From contig JADJTT010000007.1 in NCBI GenBank assembly GCA_016711045.1, positions 310,001 through 374,000 of the forward strand: a stretch of DNA of 64,000 nucleotides. Reading direction: 5' to 3'. The stretch is from Saprospirales bacterium. GTDB taxonomy: Bacteria; Bacteroidota; Bacteroidia; Chitinophagales; Saprospiraceae. The translations under genes and the position numbers were made by a program. Numbering within the stretch: the first letter of the stretch is position 1; each line of letters starts with the position of its first letter. Below, in pieces: positions 33,265 to 42,149 of the stretch. Under the pieces are notes generated by a model. It was not told where the DNA came from. It worked only from the letters and a program-made list of their open reading frames with translations, and ran no database searches.

Positions 33265-35480
33265 TACCCTTCTATTCTCGTTAAAGAAACCGCAGCCCGC
33301 TTTTCTTCCTTAAAAGTTCCCGTGCCTTCCTTAATTCGGAGGAAGCGATTCAACGGAACGGAGTTAAAAACTTCTTGTTTTCCATTAGGCCAGATTATTT
33401 CGATAAATAAAGACCCCTGGGCATCACCCAACCCAATCTCCTGCTGGAGACTTTCCGACCCATAGGAACCTCCTGTGTTCACAACACGGTATAGCTCCCG
33501 GGTGCTGCCATCCGGGTTGGTCGCGCGCACATGTATCCTGGCTCCGATTGCACTGCGGTTCGATTCGCTTCCCTCCAGCACAAGGGTTATCCAGGATCGT
33601 TCAAACCCCGGATTTTCAAAAAGCACGTTTTGTGCCAAATCCCCCTCATAGGAGCCTCCCATAACACAGTAAATATCCTGATCGCCATCGTTATCCAGGT
33701 CGCCGAATGCGATGCCATGTCCTTTTTGTATATGCCCAAACCCATTCATGGTCAAATCCTCAAACCCCCGGCCTTCCAAATTCCGGAACATCCGGTTGGG
33801 AACCAGGGCCCTGAAATCGGGGGCGCCTGTACCGATATAAAAGTCGAGCCAGCCATCGTTGTCCAGGTCGCCAAAATTGCATCCCATTCCGTAAATCGCC
33901 TTATCCAATCCCATTGCTGATGTTACATCAGAAAAAGTAAGGTCCCCATTGTTGTGGAATAAACGAGGCGTTTCGGCCTCCTCAGGCAATCCCAGGTATT
34001 CCAGTGCCGCATCCTTCGCCACTTCGGTCAATCGTTTGGCATCGTACCCGCTCACAAAAATATCCTCATACCCATCGTTGTCGTAATCGAAAAACCAGGT
34101 GGAAAAACTGCGCTGAGGCTCCGTCACCCCGGCTGACTCCGCTATCTCCTCAAAACGCCAGCTAATGGTGCTGGTTCCACCCCGGTTCAGGTAAAGGCGA
34201 TTGGGTTCCCCCAATAGCGACACATAGAGGTCGGGCAGCCCGTCGTTGTTCACATCGCCCCAGGCACAACCTTTGACGAATCCTTCGAAATTAAGGCCGG
34301 ATTGGGCTGAAATATTGGAAAAAGTACCATTCCCATTATTCAGATAGAACTCACATGGATGGGAGAGCCGGTTGTTGCCCTGGCCTTTCGATTCATTCCC
34401 GATAAAAAGGTCGAGCCAGCCATCGCGGTTGAAATCGGCCCAGGAAGCGGTCATGGTGGGATGCAGCGAAAGCAGGCCTGCATCAAAAGTTACATCGGAG
34501 AACGTCCCATCTCCATTATTGCGGAGCAGTGAATTGGGCAGTTCTCCCCCACGGTCCAGCCCGCCGCCACGCAAGATAAAAATATCGACCCAGCCATCAT
34601 TATTGTAGTCGACATGCAGCGCGTTCACCCCGCAGGTGATCCCTTTCAGGTTCGCTTCCTCGGTGGTTTCCCGGTAGCCGCCTTTTCCATCGGCCATGAA
34701 AAGCCTGACTTGATCCCGGAGCCCCAAAGAGGTCATAAACAGGTCCAGGAACCCGTCGTTGTTAAAATCTTCCATGCAAACGCCCCCGCTCAATCCGGTG
34801 ACATCCAATCCCAATGGAACCGCAACATCCTTGAATTGGGGAAATTTGGAGTTGGGCGAACTAAAAGCCTCTTTAGGGATGCGGTATTTCTCCGGAACCC
34901 CAAAGGGGAATTGCCCAAGGGTCATGTACCCGATATTCATCAGGTAACGCGAGGAAAGGTCTTCGGGAAAAGCATTGAGAATTTTTTCGTACATCCGAAT
35001 GGCACTTTCAGCGCCAATGGTCAATTTATGCCAACCTTCCGGTGCAATCGGAATAATGCAGGAGGCTGAATTTCGATTATTAATATGGTTTTGCTGTTCC
35101 CCCAGCCTGAGGTAACCTACTGCCAGCATGTCGTAAACGGTCTTATCCGGCTGTTCTTTTGCCAGGTCGGTAAAAACCTGCAACGCCTCTTCGGTCTGAC
35201 CGGCATTTAGCAGCTCATAGGCCATTTTAAATTTTAAATAAAACTGGGCTTCCGGTTCCTCCGCTGCTCCCAGGACCTTCTTCTTCAGATTTTCCGCCCG
35301 CCTAGCATTCATTTGAATATTATCATCTGGATTAGCCGTATTGGATAAGCTATCCAACAGGGAGATCATTTTCAGGTGGGATTCCCTACCGTTGGGGCCT
35401 TGTGGAGCCTCCATTTGACAGGCTGACAACAAAAAGAACAGGCCAAGCACAAAAAAGGACAAAATATTGAAAAAACGCAT
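33264..35480 (-). CDS. CRTAC1-family lipoprotein with FG-GAP/VCBS repeats and ASPIC/UnbV domain
   Basis: 738 residues. Lipoprotein signal with lipobox LSAC (about Cys21). An N-terminal TPR-like region (about 70-150) is followed by many FG-GAP/VCBS repeats with Ca-binding DxNxDG cores (DFNNDGFLDLF, DYNNDGWVDIF, DVNNDGLPDLY, DYDNDGYEDIF, DLDNDGWLDFY, DLDNDGDQDIY). The C-terminal ASPIC/UnbV module (about 660-735) has IHVRATNPDGSTRELYRVV and IIWPNGKQEVF. Family proteins are surface or secreted; the function is unknown. The gene is directly upstream of mnmH. Confidence 0.9.
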   Translation of the reverse strand: MRFFNILSFFVLGLFFLLSACQMEAPQGPNGRESHLKMISLLDSLSNTANPDDNIQMNARRAENLKKKVLGAAEEPEAQFYLKFKMAYELLNAGQTEEALQVFTDLAKEQPDKTVYDMLAVGYLRLGEQQNHINNRNSASCIIPIAPEGWHKLTIGAESAIRMYEKILNAFPEDLSSRYLMNIGYMTLGQFPFGVPEKYRIPKEAFSSPNSKFPQFKDVAVPLGLDVTGLSGGVCMEDFNNDGFLDLFMTSLGLRDQVRLFMADGKGGYRETTEEANLKGITCGVNALHVDYNNDGWVDIFILRGGGLDRGGELPNSLLRNNGDGTFSDVTFDAGLLSLHPTMTASWADFNRDGWLDLFIGNESKGQGNNRLSHPCEFYLNNGNGTFSNISAQSGLNFEGFVKGCAWGDVNNDGLPDLYVSLLGEPNRLYLNRGGTSTISWRFEEIAESAGVTEPQRSFSTWFFDYDNDGYEDIFVSGYDAKRLTEVAKDAALEYLGLPEEAETPRLFHNNGDLTFSDVTSAMGLDKAIYGMGCNFGDLDNDGWLDFYIGTGAPDFRALVPNRMFRNLEGRGFEDLTMNGFGHIQKGHGIAFGDLDNDGDQDIYCVMGGSYEGDLAQNVLFENPGFERSWITLVLEGSESNRSAIGARIHVRATNPDGSTRELYRVVNTGGSYGSESLQQEIGLGDAQGSLFIEIIWPNGKQEVFNSVPLNRFLRIKEGTGTFKEEKRAAVSLTRIEG

Positions 35481-35503
35481 ATGGTCAATGCTTTAAAGGG
35501 CCA

Positions 35504-35525
35504 CAAAGATAGGAAATTTCCTATC
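35504..35525 (-). promoter_or_regulatory. -7 box of the CRTAC1 gene overlapped by an 18-bp palindrome
   Basis: TATCTTTG (minus strand, 35511-35504) is the -7 element, 24 nt before the ATG. GATAGGAAATTTCCTATC (35508-35525) is a perfect palindrome covering the start of the box, as an operator would. No clear -33 TTG is found. Confidence 0.45.
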
Positions 35526-35588
35526 CAGATGGGGAAGAATTAAACATTCGGACGCGGGAAGCATTTTGAGAGAAAAGAAAAACCACAG

Positions 35589-37178
35589 ATGACCCGAAAC
35601 GACATCCCTTTTGACCAGGTACCTCAATTTTCCGGCCGCGATAAAGCTTATACGCTGGGCAATCCCGCGCTGACCCCCTTTTATGCATACCCATTAACCC
35701 TCGAAGGCTTTGGGCAGGTGATCGGAGAAAAATCAACCGTGCAGGCTCCCCGAACCTTACTCGTTCGCGTGTTGGAAGAGCAATATGCCGGGTTGGAACG
35801 CACCCCACAAATCGATCAGCATATAAAGGCCCTCCTGCAGCCTTCTGCCTTTACAGTAGTGACGGCTCACCAACCGGTATTGTTTACCGGTCCGCTATAC
35901 TTCATTTACAAAATCGTCTCGACCATCAATCTGGCCAAAAAACTCGGGGAAACATACCCGGACGTTCAGGTGGTTCCAGTCATGATCATAGGAGGGGAAG
36001 ACCATGATTTTGAAGAGGTGAATCACGCCCACCTGTTTGGGCGAACACTAACGTGGGAAGCAAATGCAGGAGGTTCGGTAGGCCAGCTGCATACCGAATC
36101 GATGTCGGCCGTATTGGAAGAGCTGAGGGGGTTGCTGGGTGAATCCGATTACGCCCGCGAATTGAGCGATATACTTGAGCAATCTTTTGCCGCACATGAT
36201 CGCTACGGCAGCGCCATGCAATATTTCGTAAACAGCCTTTTTAAGGATCAGGGCCTGCTGGTCCTCCATATGGACCATCCGGACCTTAAACGGGAATTCT
36301 CGCCTCACATGCGCCGGGAATTGCTCGAACAACCTTCCAGGGCGTTGGTCGAAGAAAGCCAGGCTGAGCTGGAAAAACTGGGGTTCCCGTCACAGGCCTA
36401 TGCCCGTCCGATCAACCTGTTCTATCTTTCGGAAGGGAGCCGCGAACGAATAGAAGAAACGGATGGCATTTTCCAGGTGGTCAATACCACCCTTCGTTTT
36501 TCGAGAGAGGAAATCATTGCCGAGCTGGACGCTCATCCGGAGCGGTTTAGCCCGAATGTGATCTTAAGACCTCTTTATCAGGAATCTATCCTGCCTAATC
36601 TCGCCTATGTAGGCGGCGGTGGAGAGTTGGCCTACTGGCTGGAGCGCAGGAAGCAGTTTGACCATTTCGGCATCAAATACCCCATATTGGTGCGGAGGAA
36701 CTCTGTCTTGTGGATCGACTCCAATTCCCAAAAGCGGATGGAGAAACTGGGGGTAAGCCTCCGGGAACTGATGGGCGATACCGAAGAACTCGTCAAGGAC
36801 TGGATTCACCAGCGATCGGAACAGGAATTGAGTCTGGAGCAGGAGCGGTCTACGCTTCATCTGATGTTCGAAGATATAGCCCAAAGAACCCAGACCATTG
36901 ACCCTACGTTGGTGGGTGCAGTCAAGGCGGAGGAAGCCAAGCAAGTCAAAAGTTTGGAACAATTGGAAGTGCGGCTGGTCCGGGCGCAAAAGCAACGCTT
37001 CGATACCGAGTTGAACCAATTACGGGCAGTGAAGGAAAAATTATTCCCCGGAAATGGATTGCAGGAACGCTACGACAACTTTATCCCTTACTACCTGAAG
37101 CATGGCAAGGTTTTTTTTGAGGTGTTACTGGAAAATCTGGACCCGTTGAATACCGATTTTGTGGTTATTCAGGAGTAG
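35589..37178 (+). CDS. bshC: Bacillithiol biosynthesis cysteine-adding enzyme
   Basis: 529 residues, the usual BshC length. Typical blocks are FTVVTAHQPVLFTGPLYFIYKI, VVPVMIIGGEDHDFEEVNHA and YVGGGGELAYWLERRKQFD, the last two near the putative active cleft (Rossmann-like core with coiled-coil dimer stalk about 400-460). It adds cysteine to glucosaminyl-malate, the last step of bacillithiol synthesis. bshA and bshB are not in the window. It overlaps the convergent accD by 14 nt. Confidence 0.95.
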   Translation: MTRNDIPFDQVPQFSGRDKAYTLGNPALTPFYAYPLTLEGFGQVIGEKSTVQAPRTLLVRVLEEQYAGLERTPQIDQHIKALLQPSAFTVVTAHQPVLFTGPLYFIYKIVSTINLAKKLGETYPDVQVVPVMIIGGEDHDFEEVNHAHLFGRTLTWEANAGGSVGQLHTESMSAVLEELRGLLGESDYARELSDILEQSFAAHDRYGSAMQYFVNSLFKDQGLLVLHMDHPDLKREFSPHMRRELLEQPSRALVEESQAELEKLGFPSQAYARPINLFYLSEGSRERIEETDGIFQVVNTTLRFSREEIIAELDAHPERFSPNVILRPLYQESILPNLAYVGGGGELAYWLERRKQFDHFGIKYPILVRRNSVLWIDSNSQKRMEKLGVSLRELMGDTEELVKDWIHQRSEQELSLEQERSTLHLMFEDIAQRTQTIDPTLVGAVKAEEAKQVKSLEQLEVRLVRAQKQRFDTELNQLRAVKEKLFPGNGLQERYDNFIPYYLKHGKVFFEVLLENLDPLNTDFVVIQE

Positions 37179-38031
37179 CAGGCTGGGGCGCACTGTCGAA
37201 TAGCTGCAACAGATCGGCAATGGTTTCCCGGAGGTCTTTTCTGTCGACGATAAAATCCAGGAAACCATGTTCCAGCAGGAACTCGGAAGTCTGGAAGCCT
37301 TCTGGAAGGTCTCGCTTGATCGTTTCCTTGATTACGCGGGGGCCGGCAAATCCGATGAGCGCATTGGGTTCGGCAAAATTCATATCGCCCAGCATGGCAA
37401 AAGAGGCGGTCACTCCTCCTGTTGTCGGGTCAGTAAGGAAAGAAAAGTAGGGAATACCAGCCTTTGCCAGCAGGGACAGCTTGGCAGATGTTTTAGCCAT
37501 CTGCATTAGTGAAAAAGCCGATTCCATCATTCGGGCGCCACCGGATTTGGATATGATCATGAACGGCATGCGGTGTTCGAGGCAATGATTGATAGCCAGA
37601 GAGATCTTCTCCCCGACTACCGAGCCCATTGATCCGCCGATGAAACTGAAATCCATGGCAGCAATGACCAGCGAACGTTTTTTCACCTTGCCTACAGCAA
37701 TAGTCATAGCATCTGCCAGCCCGGTTTTGCGATGCGCTTCCGCAAGCCGATCCGGATAAGGCTTCAGGTCAGTAAATTTCAACCGGTCTACTGCGATCAG
37801 GTCCGGGTGTAATTCTTCATAGCGGCCGTCAAAGATCAGATCAAAATAGTCGTGAGAGCCGATGCGGACGTGGTAGCTGCATTTGGGGCACTTGAAGAAA
37901 TTTTCGCGCAATTCTTTGACCGTGCTCGTTTCTCCGCAGCTGTTGCATTTATACCACAGGCCATCCGGCGCTTCCTTTTTGTATTTGGTAGCCGTTTGGA
38001 TGCCTTCTTTAAGTCGTTTAAACCAACCCAT
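37165..38031 (-). CDS. accD: Acetyl-CoA carboxylase carboxyltransferase subunit beta
   Basis: 288 residues. The zinc ribbon has Cys29, Cys32, Cys48 and Cys51 (CNSCGE, CPKCSYH). The crotonase-like core follows, with GGSMGSVVGEKI, KSGGARMMESAFSLMQMAKTSA and DPTTGGVTASFAMLGD. It forms the carboxyltransferase with AccA for malonyl-CoA synthesis. A full promoter (38087-38116) lies upstream. It overlaps bshC at its 3' end. Confidence 0.97.
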   Translation of the reverse strand: MGWFKRLKEGIQTATKYKKEAPDGLWYKCNSCGETSTVKELRENFFKCPKCSYHVRIGSHDYFDLIFDGRYEELHPDLIAVDRLKFTDLKPYPDRLAEAHRKTGLADAMTIAVGKVKKRSLVIAAMDFSFIGGSMGSVVGEKISLAINHCLEHRMPFMIISKSGGARMMESAFSLMQMAKTSAKLSLLAKAGIPYFSFLTDPTTGGVTASFAMLGDMNFAEPNALIGFAGPRVIKETIKRDLPEGFQTSEFLLEHGFLDFIVDRKDLRETIADLLQLFDSAPQPATPE

Positions 38032-38086
38032 AGATTTACAATGAGTTATAAGCCTTTCAAGCTAGTGAAAAGATGAACTGCGGGAG

Positions 38087-38116
38087 TAAAGTTAGAAAAA
38101 TCCTTCTGGGATACAA
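38087..38116 (-). promoter_or_regulatory. Promoter of accD
   Basis: TTG (38116-38114), 19-nt spacer, TAACTTTA (38094-38087) on the minus strand, 56 nt before the accD ATG. It matches TTG-N19-TAnnTTTG with one change at the last base. Confidence 0.6.
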
Positions 38117-38124
38117 GAAAGGCG

Positions 38125-38691
38125 TCAATCCTCTTTTACTTCGCCCTCTTTTTTTGTGCTCTTTTTCAGGACGTTAACTTTTCCTTCCTCGCCAAAAAGT
38201 TCTTTGGATTTTTTGTTGTAGGCCATGGCAGCCTCTTCCGGGGTGGCAAACATACCCAGATGAACCGCCTTTCTGTTGATCGAGATCACTGCCCGGTACC
38301 GGTTATTCTCCTTATAGACCCCGGTGTAGCCGACTTTGGAGCTGGTTTTCCGTTTTCGGCTGGCCGAGGCTCTCGACCGGTAGACCACATTTTCCAGGCG
38401 GCAGTCCAATTTGTTGCCGTTTTTACATCCCACCAGGTTTCGTTCTTTGGACTTGGAGTCCGACAAGAACTTTTCGGCGATGAGCTTGTGTAAGTAAAGA
38501 GTTTCCGTTTTGTAACCTCCGTCCGCCTTTTTCCAGGTTTTCTGGAATACAGCGCATCCGCTGGAATGCCTGCGAAGGTTGTTGACCAGGTCAACCTGCA
38601 CATAATAAGGCTCAGAAGTTAGCCACTCATAAACCTTATCATCTAGCAAGACATGATCATCCGCGTTTTTAAGTTTTACTTTGTAAAGCAC
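38125..38691 (-). CDS. AP2-domain DNA-binding protein with a degenerate HNH-endonuclease-like part
   Basis: 188 residues, starting at GTG 38691. The C-terminal part (about 118-172: GYTGVYKENNRYRAVISI, then HLGMFATPEEAAMAYNKKS) is an AP2/ERF domain. The middle (about 65-105: LHKLIAEKFL, VGCKNGNKLDCRLENVVY) looks like the HNH part of AP2-HNH homing endonucleases, but the usual NHxDGNKxNN histidine is replaced by Cys/Gly. It is thus probably a DNA-binding protein derived from a selfish nuclease. The tail is Lys/Glu-rich. Function unknown. Confidence 0.8.
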   Translation of the reverse strand: MLYKVKLKNADDHVLLDDKVYEWLTSEPYYVQVDLVNNLRRHSSGCAVFQKTWKKADGGYKTETLYLHKLIAEKFLSDSKSKERNLVGCKNGNKLDCRLENVVYRSRASASRKRKTSSKVGYTGVYKENNRYRAVISINRKAVHLGMFATPEEAAMAYNKKSKELFGEEGKVNVLKKSTKKEGEVKED

Positions 38692-38782
38692 GATCTCTCT
38701 GATTTATAAAATATTATTCATTCCCTTAGGTAAAATTAACAAAATTTCCATTTGCTAATCAAATTGATTCCCCAAAAGAAAT

Positions 38783-38790
38783 TATGTTTG
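38783..38790 (+). promoter_or_regulatory. -7 box immediately before ribD
   Basis: TATGTTTG matches TAnnTTTG and lies only 4 nt before the ribD ATG. A TTG is found with a short 16-nt spacer. If used, the mRNA would be leaderless, as proposed for the SDR at 18856. Confidence 0.4.
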
Positions 38791-38794
38791 AAGT

Positions 38795-39847
38795 ATGAAA
38801 TTATTCCCATCAGCGCAAGATGCCCTGTTTATAAGGCGCTGCTTCGATCTGGCGCGTCTGGGAGCTGGCCGCGTTTCCCCCAATCCCATGGTCGGTGCGG
38901 TCCTGGTGCATGAGGGACGGGTCATTGGGGAAGGGTACCACCGGCAATACGGCGGCCCCCATGCGGAAGTGGAAGCCATCCGGTCCGTTTCAGCGGAAGA
39001 CAAGCCTTTAATAAGCAAATCAACCCTTTATGTATCCCTGGAGCCTTGTTGTGTACACGGCCGTACGCCTCCATGTACCAACCTGATCCTGGAGATGGGT
39101 ATTCCCCAGGTCGTCATTTCCAATATGGACCGCTCGCCGGGTGTAAATGGAAAGGGGGTACAGCAATTGAGGGATGCAGGCGTGGAAGTGCATACCGGAA
39201 TTTTGGAGGATGAAGGCCGACCCTATTCTGCCATCCGCAATTGTTTTGTGCGCGAAAACCGTCCCTACATCGTGCTCAAATACGCCCAATCAGCCGATGG
39301 ATTCCTGGGCAGGGAAAATGAGTCGGTATGGCTTACCAATGCCGTCTCCCGGCGCCTGGTACACAAATGGCGCTCGGAGGTAGATGCCATCCTGGTTGGA
39401 ACCCAAACCCTTCGGGTAGACAACCCGGCCCTGACCAACCGGCTTCATTTCGGAAAATCACCCATCCGGCTGGTATTGGACAGGGAAGGTACGCTTCCTC
39501 GCACCCTCCGGGTTTTCGACAGCGAAGCACCTACCTGGGTCTTTACGGAGTCTCCGGATGATTTTCCGGAACCAGGAGAAACCATGCGGATCATTCCGGC
39601 TCCATTTGGAGATGACCTGATCCCCTTTTTGCTTAACTATCTGGCAGCTAATAATATTACCTCTCTGTTTGTGGAAGGAGGCAGAAAAATGCTCTTCAGT
39701 TTCCTGGAAGGAGGCTGGTGGGATGAAGCCAGGGTATTGGAAGCCCCCGTTTGGCTGAACCAGGGTATTTATGCACCGAAGGTTCCCGGACAACCGGTAA
39801 GCCTTCAGCAAGTTCAGTCCGATAAATTGTATGTTTGGAGGAAATAG
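38795..39847 (+). CDS. ribD: Bifunctional riboflavin biosynthesis deaminase/reductase
   Basis: 350 residues. N-terminal cytidine-deaminase-type zinc site: HAEVEA (His56, Glu58) and PCCVHGRTPPC (Cys85/86, Cys94). The C-terminal reductase domain (about 150-350) has RPYIVLKYAQSADGFLG, DAILVGTQTLRVDNPALTNR and LFVEGGRKMLFSF. It carries out steps 2 and 3 of riboflavin synthesis. It is divergent from the AP2 gene and followed by a thioredoxin-like gene after 111 nt. Confidence 0.96.
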   Translation: MKLFPSAQDALFIRRCFDLARLGAGRVSPNPMVGAVLVHEGRVIGEGYHRQYGGPHAEVEAIRSVSAEDKPLISKSTLYVSLEPCCVHGRTPPCTNLILEMGIPQVVISNMDRSPGVNGKGVQQLRDAGVEVHTGILEDEGRPYSAIRNCFVRENRPYIVLKYAQSADGFLGRENESVWLTNAVSRRLVHKWRSEVDAILVGTQTLRVDNPALTNRLHFGKSPIRLVLDREGTLPRTLRVFDSEAPTWVFTESPDDFPEPGETMRIIPAPFGDDLIPFLLNYLAANNITSLFVEGGRKMLFSFLEGGWWDEARVLEAPVWLNQGIYAPKVPGQPVSLQQVQSDKLYVWRK

Positions 39848-39902
39848 CGCGCTCCTGCGTTAAACTTTCTTTAAAATGACCAGGGTGAACCATAAAGGAG
39901 CT

Positions 39903-39931
39903 ATGGAATTTGTTCCATCCTTGTATTTTTG
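39903..39931 (+). promoter_or_regulatory. Promoter region of the thioredoxin-like gene with small inverted repeat
   Basis: TATTTTTG (39924-39931) is a TAnnTTTG -7 box, 27 nt before ATG 39959. Just upstream, ATGGAA-TTTG-TTCCAT (39903-39918) is a 6-bp-arm inverted repeat that could be an operator. The -33 element is not clear. Confidence 0.4.
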
Positions 39932-39958
39932 TTTTTGAACGCTTAAGGTAAAATAATC

Positions 39959-40540
39959 ATGAAACGATTCCGCATCCCGGTGTTGATCTCTTCGATCTTT
40001 CTGGTTTCCATTTCTTTTACCACCCCCCTGGATAGTGGCGATTTCCTTCCCGACGAGGAGGTGTCGGGCGTGAACTGGATGAGCTGGGAAGAAGCCGCTC
40101 AACGCTCTGCGGTAGAGAAGCGCAAATTAATGGTCGATCTGTATACGGATTGGTGCGGATGGTGCAAAAAAATGGATGCGGCCACTTTTCAACAGGGATA
40201 TATTTCCAATTACATCAACGAGCACTATTATCCGGTCAAATTCAATGCCGAAATGAAGGAAGATCTGGTCTATCAAGGGAAGACCTACTCTTTTGTGTCT
40301 AATGGCCAGCGGGGTTACCACGCGCTGGCTGCGGAGATTACCCGTGGACGGCTCGGTTACCCTACTGTTGTGTTCCTGGATGAGGATCTGGAAGTCATCC
40401 AGGCCATCTCTGGATATCGTGGTCCCGATGAGTTTGAACGTATTCTTGCGTATTTTGCGGACGATTTCCACAAAAAAATGCCCTGGGAGAAATTCGAACA
40501 AAGTTACGGCAGCTCTGTGCCTGCCATACCAAAGGACTAA
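39959..40540 (+). CDS. Secreted thioredoxin-fold protein with CGWC motif
   Basis: 193 residues. An N-terminal signal or anchor (about 1-22) and a thioredoxin fold with DLYTDWCGWCKKMD (Cys66, Cys69). The cis-Pro segment is GRLGYPTVVFLDED. It resembles the DUF255/SoxW-like periplasmic thioredoxins, probably a reductase or disulfide-handling protein in the periplasm. It ends at a strong bidirectional terminator. Confidence 0.88.
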   Translation: MKRFRIPVLISSIFLVSISFTTPLDSGDFLPDEEVSGVNWMSWEEAAQRSAVEKRKLMVDLYTDWCGWCKKMDAATFQQGYISNYINEHYYPVKFNAEMKEDLVYQGKTYSFVSNGQRGYHALAAEITRGRLGYPTVVFLDEDLEVIQAISGYRGPDEFERILAYFADDFHKKMPWEKFEQSYGSSVPAIPKD

Positions 40541-40546
40541 AGAAAC

Positions 40547-40578
40547 AAAAAAGGCCCTCTTCTTCGAGGGCCTTTTTT
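40547..40578. terminator. Bidirectional intrinsic terminator
   Basis: AAAAAAGGCCCTC (40547-40559) and GAGGGCCTTTTTT (40566-40578) form a perfect 13-bp stem with loop TTCTTC and T6 on both strands. It serves the converging thioredoxin-like gene and the HerA-like gene. Confidence 0.93.
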
Positions 40579-40602
40579 GTGCTGTCTATCTGGCTTACCA
40601 GG

Positions 40603-42144
40603 CTATTTTATACCCAGTACGCCTAACAACCCGCGTGTCAACTCCCGGGCTACCGTGCGGCCGATCTGGCGGGTAGTGGTGTTGGACATGATTTTTTCGA
40701 TGGCACTTTTCTCCCGGCGGCTGCGCGTGCTGACATTGCGACCCGCTTCCCGCTGCTGCAGGCGTTTTTCTTCCATTTCCGCACTGTTTGCTTTTTTTAT
40801 CTTGGCTGAGAGAATCTCAAAGGCACTCTCCCGGTCTACTTCCTCGTTGTATTTCCGAACCATTTTGGAGTTGCGAATAAACCCATTTATTTCACTATCC
40901 GTCAGCACATCCATCCGGGACTGAGGAGCCCGCAAAAGGGTGTGGACGAGCGGCGTGGGAATCCCTTTTTCATTGAGTGCTGTGACAAGCGCTTCCCCAA
41001 TACCCAATTCGGTTAGCAGGTTGTCCACGTCGTAAAAATCGGTCAGTGGATAGTTCTCCGCAGCCAGTTTGATATCTTTCCGGTCTTTAGCAGTAAATGC
41101 CCGCAGGGAGTGCTGGATCTTTAACCCTAATTGACTCAGTACCTCAGATGGAATATCGGAGGGGTTTTGAGTGACAAAGAACACCCCTACCCCTTTAGAT
41201 CGAATCAATTTAACGATGGCCTCAATTTGGTCGAGCAGGGCATCAGATGCCTCGTCAAACACTAAGTGGGCTTCATCGATGAACAGCACCAGCTTGGGTT
41301 TGTCCAGGTCTCCTGCCTCCGGGAAACTGGCATAGATCTCAGCCAGCACCTGCAACATAAAGGTGGAGAACAACTTGGGACGATCCTGAATGTCTGTCAG
41401 GCGAATGATGGAAACTACTCCTTTCCCGTCTTCATCAACCAGGCAAAGGTCATCCACATCAAAAGAGATCTCTCCAAAAAAGGCATCAGCGCCCTGTTGC
41501 TCCAATTCGACGACTTTGCGCATGATGGTGCCAACCGAAGCAGAAGTAATGAGCCCGTATTCATCCTGCATCTCCGCTTTACCCTCTCCTGCCAGGTATT
41601 GCAACGTTTTTTTGAAATCGGCCAGGTTCAATAGCGGCAGGTCGCGGTCGTCGCAGTATTTAAAGATAATGGCGACAATGCCGGATTGGGTGTCGTTCAG
41701 TCCCAGTATCTTGGAAAAGAGCACCGGACCAAACTCGGTGACCGTTGCCCGCAGGCGGGCGCCTTTCTCTTCAGAAAGAGAGAAGAATTCTATCGGGCTG
41801 CCTGAAGGCGTAAAAGGGATCCCGATTTTGGCATGCCGCTCGTCAATTTTGGCATGGCCTTCACTGGGCACTGCGATGCCACTGAGGTCTCCTTTGATAT
41901 CCATCAACAGGGAGGGCACCCCCTTCTCCGAAAGCTGTTCAGCGAGAATCTGCAGGGTTTTGGTTTTTCCGGACCCCGTAGCGCCGGCAATGAGCCCATG
42001 GCGGTTAAGCGTCTTCAACGGGATGCGGACCAGGTTGTCGAGCAGGCAGGTTTTTTCCAGCATGGCTCCACCCAGGATGATCGAATCACCTTTGAATGTA
42101 TAGCCTTCCTGAATCGTTTCTATGAATGTCTTTTTGGGTTCCAT
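40603..42144 (-). CDS. HerA-like ATPase (DUF853 family)
   Basis: 513 residues from ATG 42144 (TTG 42153 is three codons upstream). Walker A GATGSGKT (54-61), Walker B LVLFIDEAHLVF, sensor-like VGVFFVTQNPSDIP. The C-terminal Lys/Arg-rich tail ends in a hydrophobic stretch. It matches the DUF853/YjgR group of HerA-FtsK ATPases, of unknown role, rather than defence-type HerA with a NurA partner. The gene is 5 nt downstream of the NUC1-like gene on the same strand and ends at the bidirectional terminator. Confidence 0.9.
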   Translation of the reverse strand: MEPKKTFIETIQEGYTFKGDSIILGGAMLEKTCLLDNLVRIPLKTLNRHGLIAGATGSGKTKTLQILAEQLSEKGVPSLLMDIKGDLSGIAVPSEGHAKIDERHAKIGIPFTPSGSPIEFFSLSEEKGARLRATVTEFGPVLFSKILGLNDTQSGIVAIIFKYCDDRDLPLLNLADFKKTLQYLAGEGKAEMQDEYGLITSASVGTIMRKVVELEQQGADAFFGEISFDVDDLCLVDEDGKGVVSIIRLTDIQDRPKLFSTFMLQVLAEIYASFPEAGDLDKPKLVLFIDEAHLVFDEASDALLDQIEAIVKLIRSKGVGVFFVTQNPSDIPSEVLSQLGLKIQHSLRAFTAKDRKDIKLAAENYPLTDFYDVDNLLTELGIGEALVTALNEKGIPTPLVHTLLRAPQSRMDVLTDSEINGFIRNSKMVRKYNEEVDRESAFEILSAKIKKANSAEMEEKRLQQREAGRNVSTRSRREKSAIEKIMSNTTTRQIGRTVARELTRGLLGVLGIK

Positions 42145-42149
42145 GCACG

